Of a stretch of 64,000 bases of DNA, positions 7,834-16,931 are shown piece after piece. A program made the translations under genes and the position numbers. How positions within the stretch are numbered: the first letter of the stretch is position 1; each line of letters starts with the position of its first letter. The notes below the pieces were generated by a model, which made no database searches, was not told where the DNA came from, and saw only the letters and a program-made list of their open reading frames with translations. Source of the DNA: JBOFDP01 sp051647125 (GTDB taxonomy: Bacteria; Bacteroidota; Bacteroidia; Chitinophagales; Chitinophagaceae); the NCBI GenBank assembly GCA_051647125.1, contig JBOFDP010000085.1, forward strand, positions 62,001-126,000. Direction: 5' to 3'.

Positions 7834-9399
7834 ATGGCAGAAATTAATCTAAAAGACAAATCAAAAAACAACATACGTAGTAAAAACAATAGGAGCCCTA
7901 AAGAGAGTATCCCTTCTTTATTATATGGAAAAATACCCCCACATGATACAGAACTTGAAGAACTTATACTAGGGGCTATTATGTTAGAAAAGGGGGCTTT
8001 TGATATGGTATCTGAAATACTGAAACCTGAATGTTTTTATCTTGACAAGCATCAAAAGATTTTTACTGCCATGAGGCACCTTGTGTCTCAATCTCAACCC
8101 ATAGATATTGTTTCTGTAAAAAACGAACTAGAATCTTTAGGTGATTTAGATATTGTAGGAGGTGCTTATTATATAGCCCAAATCACTAATAATGTATATT
8201 CTACAGCTCATTTAGAAATGCATGCTCGTATTTTACTTCAAAAGTTTATTCAACGTGAACTTATAAGTATAGGAAGTACCATTATCAAAGATGCTAGTGA
8301 AAATACTACACAAGTATTTAACTTATTAGATAGTGCTGAAGATAGTATTTTTAAAATTACTCAAAACTATTTACGTAGTGATTATCAGGATATAGATAAA
8401 GTTTTGGTAGACACCTACAAAAGAATAGAACATTTACGTACCCATCAAGAAGATCTTTCGGGTGTACCTTCGGGATTTTCTCATTTAGATAAAATTACTA
8501 ATGGATGGCAATCTACCGACTTAATTATTTTAGCAGCTCGCCCCTCTGTTGGGAAAACTGCATTTGCTCTAAATCTTGTACGTAATGCCGCCTTACATCC
8601 TAAAAAACCCATACCTGTAGGCATCTTTTCCTTAGAAATGTCTTCCGCACAACTAGTACAAAGACTACTCGCCGCTGAATCAAAAATTTCAAATATAAAA
8701 ATCTCCCGTGGACAATTACAACCTCATGAAGTTGAGCAACTCAAAAAAAAAGGTATCAATAGACTTACCAATAGTCAAATATTTATTGATGATACCGCCG
8801 CACTCAATATTTTTGAATTGCGTGCTAAATGTAGACGAATGGTTAATAAACATAAAGTTGGGTTAATTGTGATTGATTATCTTCAACTTATGAATGCTAT
8901 TAGTGATAACAAAAATGGGAATAGAGAACAAGAAATAAGCCGTATTTCTAGAGAGTTAAAAGGATTGGCAAAAGATTTAAATGTACCCATTATTGCCCTA
9001 TCTCAACTAAATCGTTCTGTGGAAGGTAGGAAGGAAAGCAAAGTACCTATGCTTAGTGATTTGAGAGAATCTGGTGCTATAGAGCAAGATGCTGATATGG
9101 TATTATTTCTCTATCGTCCAGAACTTTATCAAAATAAAAACGAACAGGGAGAAGACCTTACAGGTATTACAGAACTGCATATTGCTAAACATAGAAATGG
9201 TTCTTTAGATATGGTAAACTTTATGTTCAATAAAAATTGTCAACATTTTGAAGAATCAGAAGAAAGTGGCTATAAGGTACAAGCAAAAATAGGGGCTGGA
9301 GGATTTGATGCTGTGCCACCATCTCATAAAACACTAGAAATTCATAGTACCATTCCTTCAAAAGCAGTTCCTGAAGATGACGATAATATACCTTTTTAA
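7834..9399 (+). CDS. dnaB: Replicative DNA helicase DnaB
   Basis: A 521-residue protein that unwinds DNA at the replication fork as a hexamer and loads primase. The N-terminal domain begins at IPPHDTELEELILGAIMLE (residues 35-53). The RecA-like domain has Walker A AARPSVGKTAFA around residues 234-245 (Lys241), the SLEMSSAQLVQRLL motif, Walker B VIDYLQLM and the arginine-rich DLRESGAIEQDADMVLFLYRP region. Length is slightly above usual because of a lysine/asparagine-rich N-terminal tail and an acidic C-terminus. Its promoter region and first 40 codons are duplicated at 4816-5126; the gene itself looks intact. Confidence 0.97.
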   Translation: MAEINLKDKSKNNIRSKNNRSPKESIPSLLYGKIPPHDTELEELILGAIMLEKGAFDMVSEILKPECFYLDKHQKIFTAMRHLVSQSQPIDIVSVKNELESLGDLDIVGGAYYIAQITNNVYSTAHLEMHARILLQKFIQRELISIGSTIIKDASENTTQVFNLLDSAEDSIFKITQNYLRSDYQDIDKVLVDTYKRIEHLRTHQEDLSGVPSGFSHLDKITNGWQSTDLIILAARPSVGKTAFALNLVRNAALHPKKPIPVGIFSLEMSSAQLVQRLLAAESKISNIKISRGQLQPHEVEQLKKKGINRLTNSQIFIDDTAALNIFELRAKCRRMVNKHKVGLIVIDYLQLMNAISDNKNGNREQEISRISRELKGLAKDLNVPIIALSQLNRSVEGRKESKVPMLSDLRESGAIEQDADMVLFLYRPELYQNKNEQGEDLTGITELHIAKHRNGSLDMVNFMFNKNCQHFEESEESGYKVQAKIGAGGFDAVPPSHKTLEIHSTIPSKAVPEDDDNIPF

Positions 9400-9410
9400 A
9401 AAAATTTCTG

Positions 9411-9418
9411 TAACTTTG
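9411..9418 (+). promoter_or_regulatory. Promoter -7 element for the haem-binding gene
   Basis: TAACTTTG matches TAnnTTTG just after the dnaB stop and 19 nt before the next ATG, so the haem-binding gene probably has its own promoter. Confidence 0.5.
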
Positions 9419-9437
9419 TTTTAATAATTTTTATATT

Positions 9438-9932
9438 ATGCTAAAAAAAATTGTAGTTTTTTCGGTTCTTATTATTATAATAATACAATTTTTTCAAGTA
9501 CCTCAAAATAAAGGTATTCGAGAAACCAAAGATTTTATTTTTAACTATTTTGTTGCTCCAGATACTATTAAAAATATGCTGAATATTGCTTGTATGGATT
9601 GCCATAGCGACAACACCACCTATCCTTGGTATGCTTATGTACAACCTATAGGTTGGTGGCTAAAAAGTCATATCTATAATGGTAAAAAAGAATTAAATTT
9701 TTCTGAATTTGGAAAATATTCTATAAAAGAACAAAAACGTAAGTTAGGAGCAATTACAACCTATATTTTTGACAAACAAATGCCACTCCCAAGCTTTCTT
9801 ATTATTCATAAAAAGGCAAGGTTAAAGGAAGATCAAAGGGAATTAATAATGAATTGGGCAGATAGTTGCATAGAAGGGCTTTACAATAAAAAAGCAATAG
9901 ATACTACAAAAAATCCTATATACAAGGAGTAA
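9438..9932 (+). CDS. Haem-binding domain protein (Haem_bd family)
   Basis: A 164-residue protein with an N-terminal hydrophobic segment (residues 5-20) that acts as signal or anchor and places it in the periplasm. The motif CMDCHSDNTTYPWYAYVQPIGWWL contains a CxxCH site for covalent c-type haem, followed by KKELNFSEFGKYS and the MPLPSFLIIHKKARL segment, the diagnostic order for Haem_bd proteins of Bacteroidota. The electron partner is unknown. It is convergent with pdxA. Confidence 0.85.
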   Translation: MLKKIVVFSVLIIIIIQFFQVPQNKGIRETKDFIFNYFVAPDTIKNMLNIACMDCHSDNTTYPWYAYVQPIGWWLKSHIYNGKKELNFSEFGKYSIKEQKRKLGAITTYIFDKQMPLPSFLIIHKKARLKEDQRELIMNWADSCIEGLYNKKAIDTTKNPIYKE

Positions 9933-9950
9933 TACTCTTATAGTTTTTTT
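9925..9950 (+). terminator. Probable rho-independent terminator after the haem-binding gene
   Basis: AGGAGT-AAT-ACTCTT forms a 6-bp stem (one G-U) overlapping the stop codon, followed within five bases by seven T. It lies between convergent genes. Confidence 0.4.
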
Positions 9951-9978
9951 ACACCCCACCTCTCTATTATTAATTTTT

Positions 9979-11025
9979 TTACGATATATTAGAAGATTGC
10001 TTTTTCAAAGGGTTTTCTCTTTGTTTTCTATATTCTATACGGTTTTTTAATACTTTTAAACTAAAAAACAAAGCTGCTATTATAGATTCTTCAGAAGCTT
10101 TATTTTGACCTGCAATATCAAAAGCTGTACCATGGTCTGGAGAGGTACGTATTACCGGCATATTGGCAGTAAAATTAATCCCTCTATTACAATCTGTAGA
10201 CTTGAATGGTATAAGTCCTTGATCATGATACATAGCCAAAACAACATCAAATTCCTGAAAATGTCCTTTTGCAAAAAAACTGTCTGCACTATACGGACCA
10301 AAAGCATACATACCCTGTTCGTTGGCTTCTTGTATAGCAGGAATAATATGGTCTTTTTCCTCTGTACCTATCAAACCACCATCTCCCACATGAGGATTAA
10401 GTGACAAAACAGCAATTTTTGATTTATAAACACCAAAATTTTGAGAAAAAACAGATTCTAATGTTTTGATGGTAGATAAAATTTTCTCTTTAGTTACATA
10501 TTGACTTACCTCTTTAAGAGATACATGTTCTGTAAGTAATGCCACTTTCATAGCTTCACTACACATCAACATGATAGCATCTTGAGATTGAAAAAAATTT
10601 CTAAAAAAGGGGGTGTGCCCTGTATATCGAAAAAAATCACTTTGTACATTATTTTTACTTAGTGGGGCAGTAATTAAAGCATTTATTTTGCCTTCTTTTA
10701 AAGCATTAGAAGCTGCCAATAAAGACAGAATGGCATATTTTCCTCCTATTTCATTTTCTATACCTATTTGTACTTCCACTTCTTCTTGCCAAACATTAAT
10801 AATATTTACAGACTGTGGCTTAAGAGATTCTAAATTAGGGGTTATTTGGTAATTAAATGTTGTGTTTTGTTGTACCTTCTTATAGTAGTTAAAAATTTTA
10901 TTAGACCCAAAAATGACAGGAGTACAAAATTCTAACACTCTAACATCACTCAACATTCTTATAATAATTTCAGGACCTATTCCATTAATATCCCCACAAG
11001 TTATTCCAATAAAAGGTTTTGACAT
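9979..11025 (-). CDS. pdxA: 4-hydroxythreonine-4-phosphate dehydrogenase
   Basis: A 348-residue enzyme of pyridoxal-phosphate synthesis: it oxidises 4-phosphohydroxy-L-threonine with NAD, and the product condenses with deoxyxylulose phosphate. Conserved stretches are GITCGDINGIGPEII at the N-terminus, GHTPFFRNFF, LSLNPHVGDGGLIGTEE and the metal/substrate site MYHDQGLIPFK...GINFTANMPVIRTSPDHGTAFDIAG. It lies 17 bp behind the outer-membrane gene at 11043-11672 and is probably cotranscribed with it. pdxH is at 57278. Confidence 0.96.
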   Translation of the reverse strand: MSKPFIGITCGDINGIGPEIIIRMLSDVRVLEFCTPVIFGSNKIFNYYKKVQQNTTFNYQITPNLESLKPQSVNIINVWQEEVEVQIGIENEIGGKYAILSLLAASNALKEGKINALITAPLSKNNVQSDFFRYTGHTPFFRNFFQSQDAIMLMCSEAMKVALLTEHVSLKEVSQYVTKEKILSTIKTLESVFSQNFGVYKSKIAVLSLNPHVGDGGLIGTEEKDHIIPAIQEANEQGMYAFGPYSADSFFAKGHFQEFDVVLAMYHDQGLIPFKSTDCNRGINFTANMPVIRTSPDHGTAFDIAGQNKASEESIIAALFFSLKVLKNRIEYRKQRENPLKKQSSNIS

Positions 11026-11042
11026 CTAATATTAATTATATT

Positions 11043-11672
11043 TTAAAAATAAAAACGATTACCTACATTTATCATATATCCATTAGCAAAAAAAGCTGGG
11101 GCTCCTTTAATTTTTTCTGCAAAATTAGTCGTTAATATAGCTCCCATTTCAAAGAAAATTCCATATTTCACTTTTGGTCTAATTTCCATACCACACTTCA
11201 AATACCCTCCATAACCAAATTTCTTATTAGTCATTTTAACCGTTGAGGAGGATTCTTCTTTATGAATAGTTTGATCTTTTGTATTATTAAAAGTCATCAC
11301 ACCGCCTATCTCAGTATAAATAGAAATCGTTTCATATAATTCAAACGATTTTAAAATACCGAATCTAGTATCAAAATAAGGAATAAGCCCAGAACCACTT
11401 TCATTAAAGGTATTAAAAACTATATAATTACCTGCTACTCTCAACTTTACACCACTATTTCTCCAAAGATCAGGAGAGGTAATTTGTAAACCCCCTCCAA
11501 ACTCATTTAATTGGACTCCAAGTTGTACACCTATACTAAACTTATTTTCAACCGGGCTATAATATGGCTTAAAACCTATCTGTTTTGTGTCCGTAGGAGT
11601 TGTCTTTTGCTCTTGAGCAAAAACCCAAAAGCCTATTGCTATATATATTATTACAAATACAAATTTTTTCAT
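11043..11672 (-). CDS. Predicted outer-membrane beta-barrel protein
   Basis: A 209-residue protein with an N-terminal signal peptide (MKKFVFVIIYIAIGFWVFAQ, cleavage probably after AQ). The rest alternates polar and hydrophobic residues and ends NVGNRFYF with a terminal aromatic residue, as in BamA-inserted barrels. I do not recognise a named family. It sits upstream of pdxA in a likely two-gene operon and has a promoter element 35 nt before the start. A PorT-like or outer-membrane-beta domain is possible but not shown. Confidence 0.7.
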   Translation of the reverse strand: MKKFVFVIIYIAIGFWVFAQEQKTTPTDTKQIGFKPYYSPVENKFSIGVQLGVQLNEFGGGLQITSPDLWRNSGVKLRVAGNYIVFNTFNESGSGLIPYFDTRFGILKSFELYETISIYTEIGGVMTFNNTKDQTIHKEESSSTVKMTNKKFGYGGYLKCGMEIRPKVKYGIFFEMGAILTTNFAEKIKGAPAFFANGYMINVGNRFYF

Positions 11673-11707
11673 ATTTTATTCTTAGACATTAGAAAATTCT
11701 AATTAAG

Positions 11708-11715
11708 CAAATTTA
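11708..11715 (-). promoter_or_regulatory. Promoter -7 element for the OMP-pdxA operon
   Basis: Minus-strand TAAATTTG matches TAnnTTTG, 35 nt before the ATG at 11672. It is only 5 bp from the divergent element of the ubiD-family gene. Confidence 0.45.
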
Positions 11716-11720
11716 ATTAT

Positions 11721-11728
11721 TAATTTTG
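11721..11728 (+). promoter_or_regulatory. Promoter -7 element for the ubiD-family gene
   Basis: TAATTTTG matches TAnnTTTG, 40 nt before the ATG at 11769, back to back with the divergent promoter at 11708-11715. Confidence 0.45.
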
Positions 11729-11768
11729 TAAATAATTAAATATTTTTTACCCTTCTCTTTATGCTTTT

Positions 11769-13691
11769 ATGAATGCTAAAAATTTAGAAAAGTTTATTTC
11801 TATCTTAGAAAAAAATGATGAACTTATTCGTATTAAACAATTTGTAAGTTGTGATTTAGAAATTACAGAAATAGCCGATCGTTTTAACAAATCTACAACC
11901 AACAACAAAGCACTTCTTTTTGAAAATACAGGCACTTCTTTCCCTTTACTTATCAATGCTTTTGGGAGTGAAAAAAGAATGTGTTTGGCTTTAGGCATTA
12001 ACCAGTTTTCAGATATTGCTGAGGAGATGCAACAATTGTTTAAAAAATTTACTACGCCTAAAAAAAGTTTTTTTGACAAACTACGTTTATTATCCGAATT
12101 ACAAAAATTCTCCCAATGGATGCCTTCCATCCAAAAAAATAAAGGAGTTTGCCAAGATATCATTATAAAAAATCCTGATTTATCTTTACTTCCTATTCTT
12201 AAATGTTGGCCCAAAGATGGAGGCAGATATATTACTTTAGCTATGGTAAATACCCTTGATCCCATTACCCATATTCGCAATGTTGGTATGTATAGAATGC
12301 AGGTATTATCTAAAAATGATACTGGTATGCATTGGCAACGACATAAAGTAGGTGCAAAGCATTTTGAGGAATATAAAAAGTTAGGAAAAAGAATGCCTGT
12401 AGCCGTTTGTTTAGGAGGCGATCCTATCTATACCTATACCTCTACAGCACCATTACCAGAGCAGGTAGATGAATATATTTTGGCGGGTTTTTTACGAAAG
12501 AAAAAAGTTTCTTTAGTGCCTTGCATTACACAACCGGAAATCTATGTACCTGAAGATGTTGATTTTGTGTTGGAAGGGTATGTAGATCACCAAGAACCTT
12601 TGGTATGGGAAGGTCCTTTTGGTGACCATACAGGGTTTTATTCTTTAGCTGATTATTATCCCAAGTTTCATATTACTGCTATTACTCATAAAAAGAATGC
12701 TATATATCCTGCTACTATTGTGGGTATTCCTCCTCAAGAAGATAAATATTTAGGATTGGCTACAGAACGAATTTTTTTACAACCTCTTCGGTTAGCTATC
12801 TGCCCAGAGTTAGAAGATATGCATATGCCTGTAGAAGGTGTTTTCCATAATTTGGTATTAAACAAAATAGAAAAAACATATCCCGGACAGGCGACTAAGG
12901 TAATGAATGCCCTTTGGGGAGCTGGGCAAATGATGTTTACTAAAGTTCATATTATTAGTGATGTTAAAGGGGTTGAATTAACCGATTATTTTTCTTTTGC
13001 AAAAGAATGCTTTCAACATTTTAATCCTGCAAAAGATTTTCTTATTACTCATGGACCAGCAGATGTGCTTGACCATAGCAGTAGAAAATTGGGATTTGGT
13101 GGGAAAATTGGGTTTGATGCTACACAAAAAACAGAAGAAGAAATTTTTCCTGAATACCTCTTTCCAAAGGTTCAAGACATCCATAAAACAACAGTTTTTG
13201 AAAATCCACTTATTATAGATGTTAATACCGATTTATTATCAAAAAATATACCTTGCGTACTGGTCTCTGTTCAAAAAAAGAAGGCTATAGATATAGTCGA
13301 AATACACAAATGGTTGATGAATAAGAATGAAATGACAGGTATTAAAATGATTGTTTATACAGATGCCAATGTAAATATTCATAACTTATCTGGATTAATG
13401 TGGATTGTACTTAATAATATTGATGCGGAAAGAGATATTTTTGTATTTGAAAAAGAGATTCAAAGCAACAAAAAAACAGCTTGTATAGCAATCGATGGCA
13501 CTATGAAAACAAAAACTATTGACGATTTTGACCGTGATTGGCCAAATATAGTAGTAAGTGATCCAGAAACTATAAACAAAATAGATACTATGTGGAGTTC
13601 TTTGGATATTGGAAATTTTGAACCCTCTCCATCTTTAAATTTTAAAAACTATTTTTTAGGTAATGATGCCATTGCTACAAAAAATACATAA
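11769..13691 (+). CDS. UbiD-family (prenylated-FMN) decarboxylase
   Basis: A 640-residue member of the UbiD family, whose members use prenylated flavin to decarboxylate aromatic acids. Conserved parts include KDGGRYITLAMVNT, the RNVGMYRMQV and MHWQRHKVGAKHFEEY segments (Arg and Glu of the active site), VAVCLGGDPIYTYTSTAPLP and EGPFGDHTGFY. In Bacteroidota this long form is usually assigned to menaquinone synthesis, which fits menG at 45318, but the substrate is inferred. It starts at the second of two closely spaced ATGs; the first runs into a stop. Confidence 0.88.
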   Translation: MNAKNLEKFISILEKNDELIRIKQFVSCDLEITEIADRFNKSTTNNKALLFENTGTSFPLLINAFGSEKRMCLALGINQFSDIAEEMQQLFKKFTTPKKSFFDKLRLLSELQKFSQWMPSIQKNKGVCQDIIIKNPDLSLLPILKCWPKDGGRYITLAMVNTLDPITHIRNVGMYRMQVLSKNDTGMHWQRHKVGAKHFEEYKKLGKRMPVAVCLGGDPIYTYTSTAPLPEQVDEYILAGFLRKKKVSLVPCITQPEIYVPEDVDFVLEGYVDHQEPLVWEGPFGDHTGFYSLADYYPKFHITAITHKKNAIYPATIVGIPPQEDKYLGLATERIFLQPLRLAICPELEDMHMPVEGVFHNLVLNKIEKTYPGQATKVMNALWGAGQMMFTKVHIISDVKGVELTDYFSFAKECFQHFNPAKDFLITHGPADVLDHSSRKLGFGGKIGFDATQKTEEEIFPEYLFPKVQDIHKTTVFENPLIIDVNTDLLSKNIPCVLVSVQKKKAIDIVEIHKWLMNKNEMTGIKMIVYTDANVNIHNLSGLMWIVLNNIDAERDIFVFEKEIQSNKKTACIAIDGTMKTKTIDDFDRDWPNIVVSDPETINKIDTMWSSLDIGNFEPSPSLNFKNYFLGNDAIATKNT

Positions 13692-13706
13692 TATCACAAC
13701 ACTACA

Positions 13707-14171
13707 ATGGGACTAAATGATTTTAAAATTAATACTATTACAGCCAGTAATTTGTATCATGAAAATATTACCCTTGGAAAAATACCTTCAGACCAACCAA
13801 TAGACCATAAAAAAGATATCGTCATAATCATAAACACAGAAGTGAATAAAGAATATAAGATATGGCTTGACAAAGTATTAGCTTATTGTAAACTAAGTAT
13901 AGACAATGCCCATCTCTTGACTTTCTCTAAAGAAAAAAATATAGACATGATACTATCTACATTTAATCCCTCACAAATTTGGCTTTTTGGGATTTCCTTC
14001 CATGCTTTGGGTATGAAATCTATAAAAACCATACACTTTGAAATAAGTACATATAACGGTTTAACTTGCCTTCCTTTACCAAGAATAGAAACCTTTTTTG
14101 ATAATCACATTATGAAGGAAAACAAGCGTGCCTTAATGTATTTCTTAAAAAAATTATTTAAAATAGCATAA
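13707..14171 (+). CDS. Uncharacterised 154-residue protein
   Basis: I do not recognise a named family. The central part (SQIWLFGISFHALGMKSIKTIHFEIS) suggests an alpha/beta fold, and the C-terminus (IETFFDNHIMKENKRALMYFLKKLFKI) is a basic helix that resembles short Bacteroidota proteins sometimes likened to DNA polymerase III accessory subunits; that link is weak. It follows the ubiD-family gene by 15 bp, so cotranscription is likely, and ends 2 bp before the convergent asnA stop. No signal peptide or membrane segment is visible. Confidence 0.65.
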   Translation: MGLNDFKINTITASNLYHENITLGKIPSDQPIDHKKDIVIIINTEVNKEYKIWLDKVLAYCKLSIDNAHLLTFSKEKNIDMILSTFNPSQIWLFGISFHALGMKSIKTIHFEISTYNGLTCLPLPRIETFFDNHIMKENKRALMYFLKKLFKIA

Positions 14172-14173
14172 AT

Positions 14174-15178
14174 CTATAATAAAACTACATCCTTCTTACT
14201 ATAAAAATCAAGCATTTGCTGAGGCCATACTGATGCCTGTACTTCTCCTACATGCAATTTTCGGAGAAAAAACATACATATTCTTGACTGACCAATACCT
14301 CCACCTATAGAAAAGGGTAATTCTTCTTTAAGTATCATTTGGTGAAAAGCATATTTTTTTCTCTCTGTAGCATTGGCTAATTTCAGTTGTTCTTCTAATG
14401 CTTTATTATCTACTCTTATTCCCATACTAGAAAGTTCTACACAACCCTCCAGTATTGGATGATATAGCAGAATATCTCCATTAAGTTCCCAATCATCATA
14501 GTCGGGACTTCTGTTATCATGTTTAACCCCTGATTGTAGTTTTTTCCCTATTTTCATCAAAAACACTGCTTTCTTTTCTTGAATAATAACCTCCTCTCTT
14601 GCTTTGGGAGAAAGTTGGGGGTATTTATCTTCTAATTCTTGTGTAGTAATAAAAAAAATATCTTTTGGAAGTATAGGTATAATATCTGGATATTCGTGTG
14701 CCATATATAATTCTGTAAGTAAAAAAGCTTCATAAATATTACATACTTTTTGTTTTAGGAAATTGATATTTCTTTGTTTTTTATCTATTATAATTTCATA
14801 ATCCCATTGGTCTACATACAAAGAATGTAAGTGATCCAAGTCTTCTTCTTTACGAATGGCGTTCATATCGGTATAAAGCCCTTCGCCTAAAGAAAATTGA
14901 TATTTATGTAAAGCCATTCTCTTCCATTTGGCAAGAGAATGGACAATTTCCATGCGTCCCTCTATACCATTTACCAAAAAATTAACTGGTTCTTCCAAAC
15001 CATTAAGATTGTCATTAAGACCCGTATTATTAGCTAAAAACAAAGGGGCTGTTACTCTAGTAAGATTAAGCTTATAAGCCAATGCTTTTTCAAAAAAATC
15101 TTTTACCTTTTTTATAGCAATTTCTGTTTCTCTCATAGGTTTACTTTTATACCCTTTCTTGTAGTAAAATGATATCAT
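14174..15178 (-). CDS. asnA: Aspartate--ammonia ligase
   Basis: A 334-residue class II synthetase-like enzyme making asparagine from aspartate, ammonia and ATP in the cytoplasm. Conserved parts: TRVTAPLFLANNTGLNDNLNG, VVHSLAKWKR-type motif (EIVHSLAKWKRMAL), GLYTDMNAIRKEE, HSLYVDQWDYE, SIGGGIGQSRICMFFLRK near the C-terminus. I prefer the ATG at 15178 over the longer reading from 15205, because this gives the family's usual N-terminal length and a near-consensus -7 element (minus-strand TATCTTTA, 15193-15200) lies between the two. It follows bshC closely. Confidence 0.94.
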   Translation of the reverse strand: MISFYYKKGYKSKPMRETEIAIKKVKDFFEKALAYKLNLTRVTAPLFLANNTGLNDNLNGLEEPVNFLVNGIEGRMEIVHSLAKWKRMALHKYQFSLGEGLYTDMNAIRKEEDLDHLHSLYVDQWDYEIIIDKKQRNINFLKQKVCNIYEAFLLTELYMAHEYPDIIPILPKDIFFITTQELEDKYPQLSPKAREEVIIQEKKAVFLMKIGKKLQSGVKHDNRSPDYDDWELNGDILLYHPILEGCVELSSMGIRVDNKALEEQLKLANATERKKYAFHQMILKEELPFSIGGGIGQSRICMFFLRKLHVGEVQASVWPQQMLDFYSKKDVVLL

Positions 15179-15192
15179 ACAAAGTTTTTTTG

Positions 15193-15200
15193 TAAAGATA
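15193..15200 (-). promoter_or_regulatory. Near-consensus promoter element for asnA
   Basis: Minus-strand TATCTTTA differs from TAnnTTTG at the last base and lies 14 nt before the preferred asnA ATG at 15178. Confidence 0.3.
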
Positions 15201-15215
15201 ATCATTTTTTAATAC

Positions 15216-16790
15216 CTATTTTTCTAAATAAATAATCCCAAACTTTTGGTTAAAAGGCTTACTATGCTTCATCCAGATATTTATAATTTCCTTACCATAA
15301 CGAGCATACCACTCAAACATACTATCCATGCGTTCTTGTAGGTTACAATTAGGAAAAATATGAGAAAGTACAGTTTTTAATTCTTCATTGTTATATTCCT
15401 TTCTGTATTCTCTCCAAACTTTTTTCTGTAATCTTTGAATACCTTGTATGCTATGATTTTGTAAAAGCGCAATATATTGATTTTGGGTACGGTGTCCTTT
15501 TAGTAATTGTTTATACACTTTTTCCAATTGTATAATTTCTTTCTTAAAATTAGGAACTATTTTTTGAGTACTCATATGTTCCTCTATCAAAGTATCATAA
15601 CTCTTAAAAAAACCAAGTTCATCTTTAGTATACGGCAATAGTATATCTTTTTCTTTTTGGGTAATCATCATAAAAGAATTACGAAGAAAGATAGCAGGAT
15701 AATGAACACCTGCAGCTTCAAATACTTTCTTAAGTAATAACCAATAAGCCACCTCGCCACTACCTCCTACAAATGCAATATTAGGTAAAATAGTTTCTTG
15801 ATACAAAGGACGAAGTATTACATTGGGACTTAGCTTTTCAGGATTTTTTTCTAAAATATTATCAATATCTAAAGTATGTTTTTGTTGTTGATGAATATAA
15901 TAAAAATTATCCTTTTCTTTTATAATCCGTTCTCTAATATTTTTTTCTAAATAAAATAAATTAATATTTCTACCTTGTGTAGGGATAAAATAATTTTCAG
16001 CAAAAAAAGGGGTTCTTTGTTGTAAAATTTTTTCTGAAAATTGAGTATGCAGTTCTTTATTGAAAATAGGAGTAAAGCAGCTTTTTAGTACCCTATCATC
16101 ACCATCTATAACAAGAAGACCTTTATCCGCAAATAAATGATGAAATATATTTGTATTTCCTTGTGCTAAAGTATTGTCTTGGGAATAACTTTTTGTTAAA
16201 ACATCGATGATTTCTTCCGTAAAAGGTTCTCCCTTTAATAGCATTTTTATCTCTCGAAAAATACTATCCAACCCTTTTGAAGACATTCTACCAACTGCTC
16301 CTGTTTGTGAAGTATGAAATTCTATTTTTTGTTGCTTACAATAAACATGTAACAATTCTTCTTTATCAGCATCTTCACTACCTACGTAATATATCGGTAC
16401 AAAATGATATACAGGAAAGCGTTTTTTCAAATCATTAGCCAGTTGTATAGTATGAATAATTTTGTACATGGTATACAATGGTCCACCCAATAAATTGGGT
16501 TGGTGAGCAGTACAAACGGTAAAGGTATTTTCTCTTTCTAAGGAATGCATTTGAAGTAAAGAAACTTCATTATGAATAATTTTTTTGTATTGTTTAAGTA
16601 ATGTTTCAACTAATATATTTCTATGAAAAGGAAACAACCTTCTTTGTGTAATAGCTTCCTCTATAGCATCAATGTTTATTGCATAATTATAATATGGTTG
16701 TAGCTTAAAAGAATGATTTAGATAATCAATTACAAGAGAAGAAAATTTATAGGTTTTTTGATATGGAATAAATGAAACTTGAGTTTTCAT
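15216..16790 (-). CDS. bshC: Bacillithiol biosynthesis cysteine-adding enzyme BshC
   Basis: A 524-residue protein of the BshC family, which adds cysteine to GlcN-malate in the last step of bacillithiol synthesis. The diagnostic region TVCTAHQPNLLGGPLYTMYKIIHTIQLANDLK is followed by FVPIYYVGSEDADKEEL (nucleotide-binding Rossmann-like core), GSGEVAYWLLLKKVFEAAG, and a C-terminal coiled-coil helix pair. Length and start (MKTQVSFIPYQKTYKFSSLVIDYL) fit the Bacteroidota form. It implies that this organism uses bacillithiol as a low-molecular-weight thiol; bshA and bshB are not in the window. Confidence 0.92.
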   Translation of the reverse strand: MKTQVSFIPYQKTYKFSSLVIDYLNHSFKLQPYYNYAINIDAIEEAITQRRLFPFHRNILVETLLKQYKKIIHNEVSLLQMHSLERENTFTVCTAHQPNLLGGPLYTMYKIIHTIQLANDLKKRFPVYHFVPIYYVGSEDADKEELLHVYCKQQKIEFHTSQTGAVGRMSSKGLDSIFREIKMLLKGEPFTEEIIDVLTKSYSQDNTLAQGNTNIFHHLFADKGLLVIDGDDRVLKSCFTPIFNKELHTQFSEKILQQRTPFFAENYFIPTQGRNINLFYLEKNIRERIIKEKDNFYYIHQQQKHTLDIDNILEKNPEKLSPNVILRPLYQETILPNIAFVGGSGEVAYWLLLKKVFEAAGVHYPAIFLRNSFMMITQKEKDILLPYTKDELGFFKSYDTLIEEHMSTQKIVPNFKKEIIQLEKVYKQLLKGHRTQNQYIALLQNHSIQGIQRLQKKVWREYRKEYNNEELKTVLSHIFPNCNLQERMDSMFEWYARYGKEIINIWMKHSKPFNQKFGIIYLEK

Positions 16791-16826
16791 AATCTAGAAG
16801 ATACATATCGAAAGAAAATTTTTAAG

Positions 16827-16912
16827 TGCCCGAGGCGAGACTTGAACTCGCACAACCGTTTCGGGTTACAGGATTTTAAGTCCTGCGTGTCTACCAATTT
16901 CACCACCCGGGC
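16827..16912 (-). tRNA. tRNA-Leu (TAA anticodon)
   Basis: The 86-nt minus-strand sequence folds as a type II tRNA: acceptor GCCCGGG with CTCGGGC, anticodon stem CAGGA/TCCTG around loop CTTAAAA (anticodon TAA, decodes UUA), a long variable arm, and a T arm containing GTTCAAG. The discriminator base is A and CCA is not encoded. Confidence 0.95.
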
Positions 16913-16931
16913 AAATTCGAAAATTACAAAG

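Larger units (their letters stand above)
7631..7953. repeat. Direct repeat copy B: dnaB promoter region and first 40 codons
   Basis: This 323-bp segment is repeated with small differences at 4816-5126. It is the functional copy, since it keeps the dnaB ATG and runs into the intact gene. The two copies lie about 2.8 kb apart in direct orientation. Confidence 0.9.
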
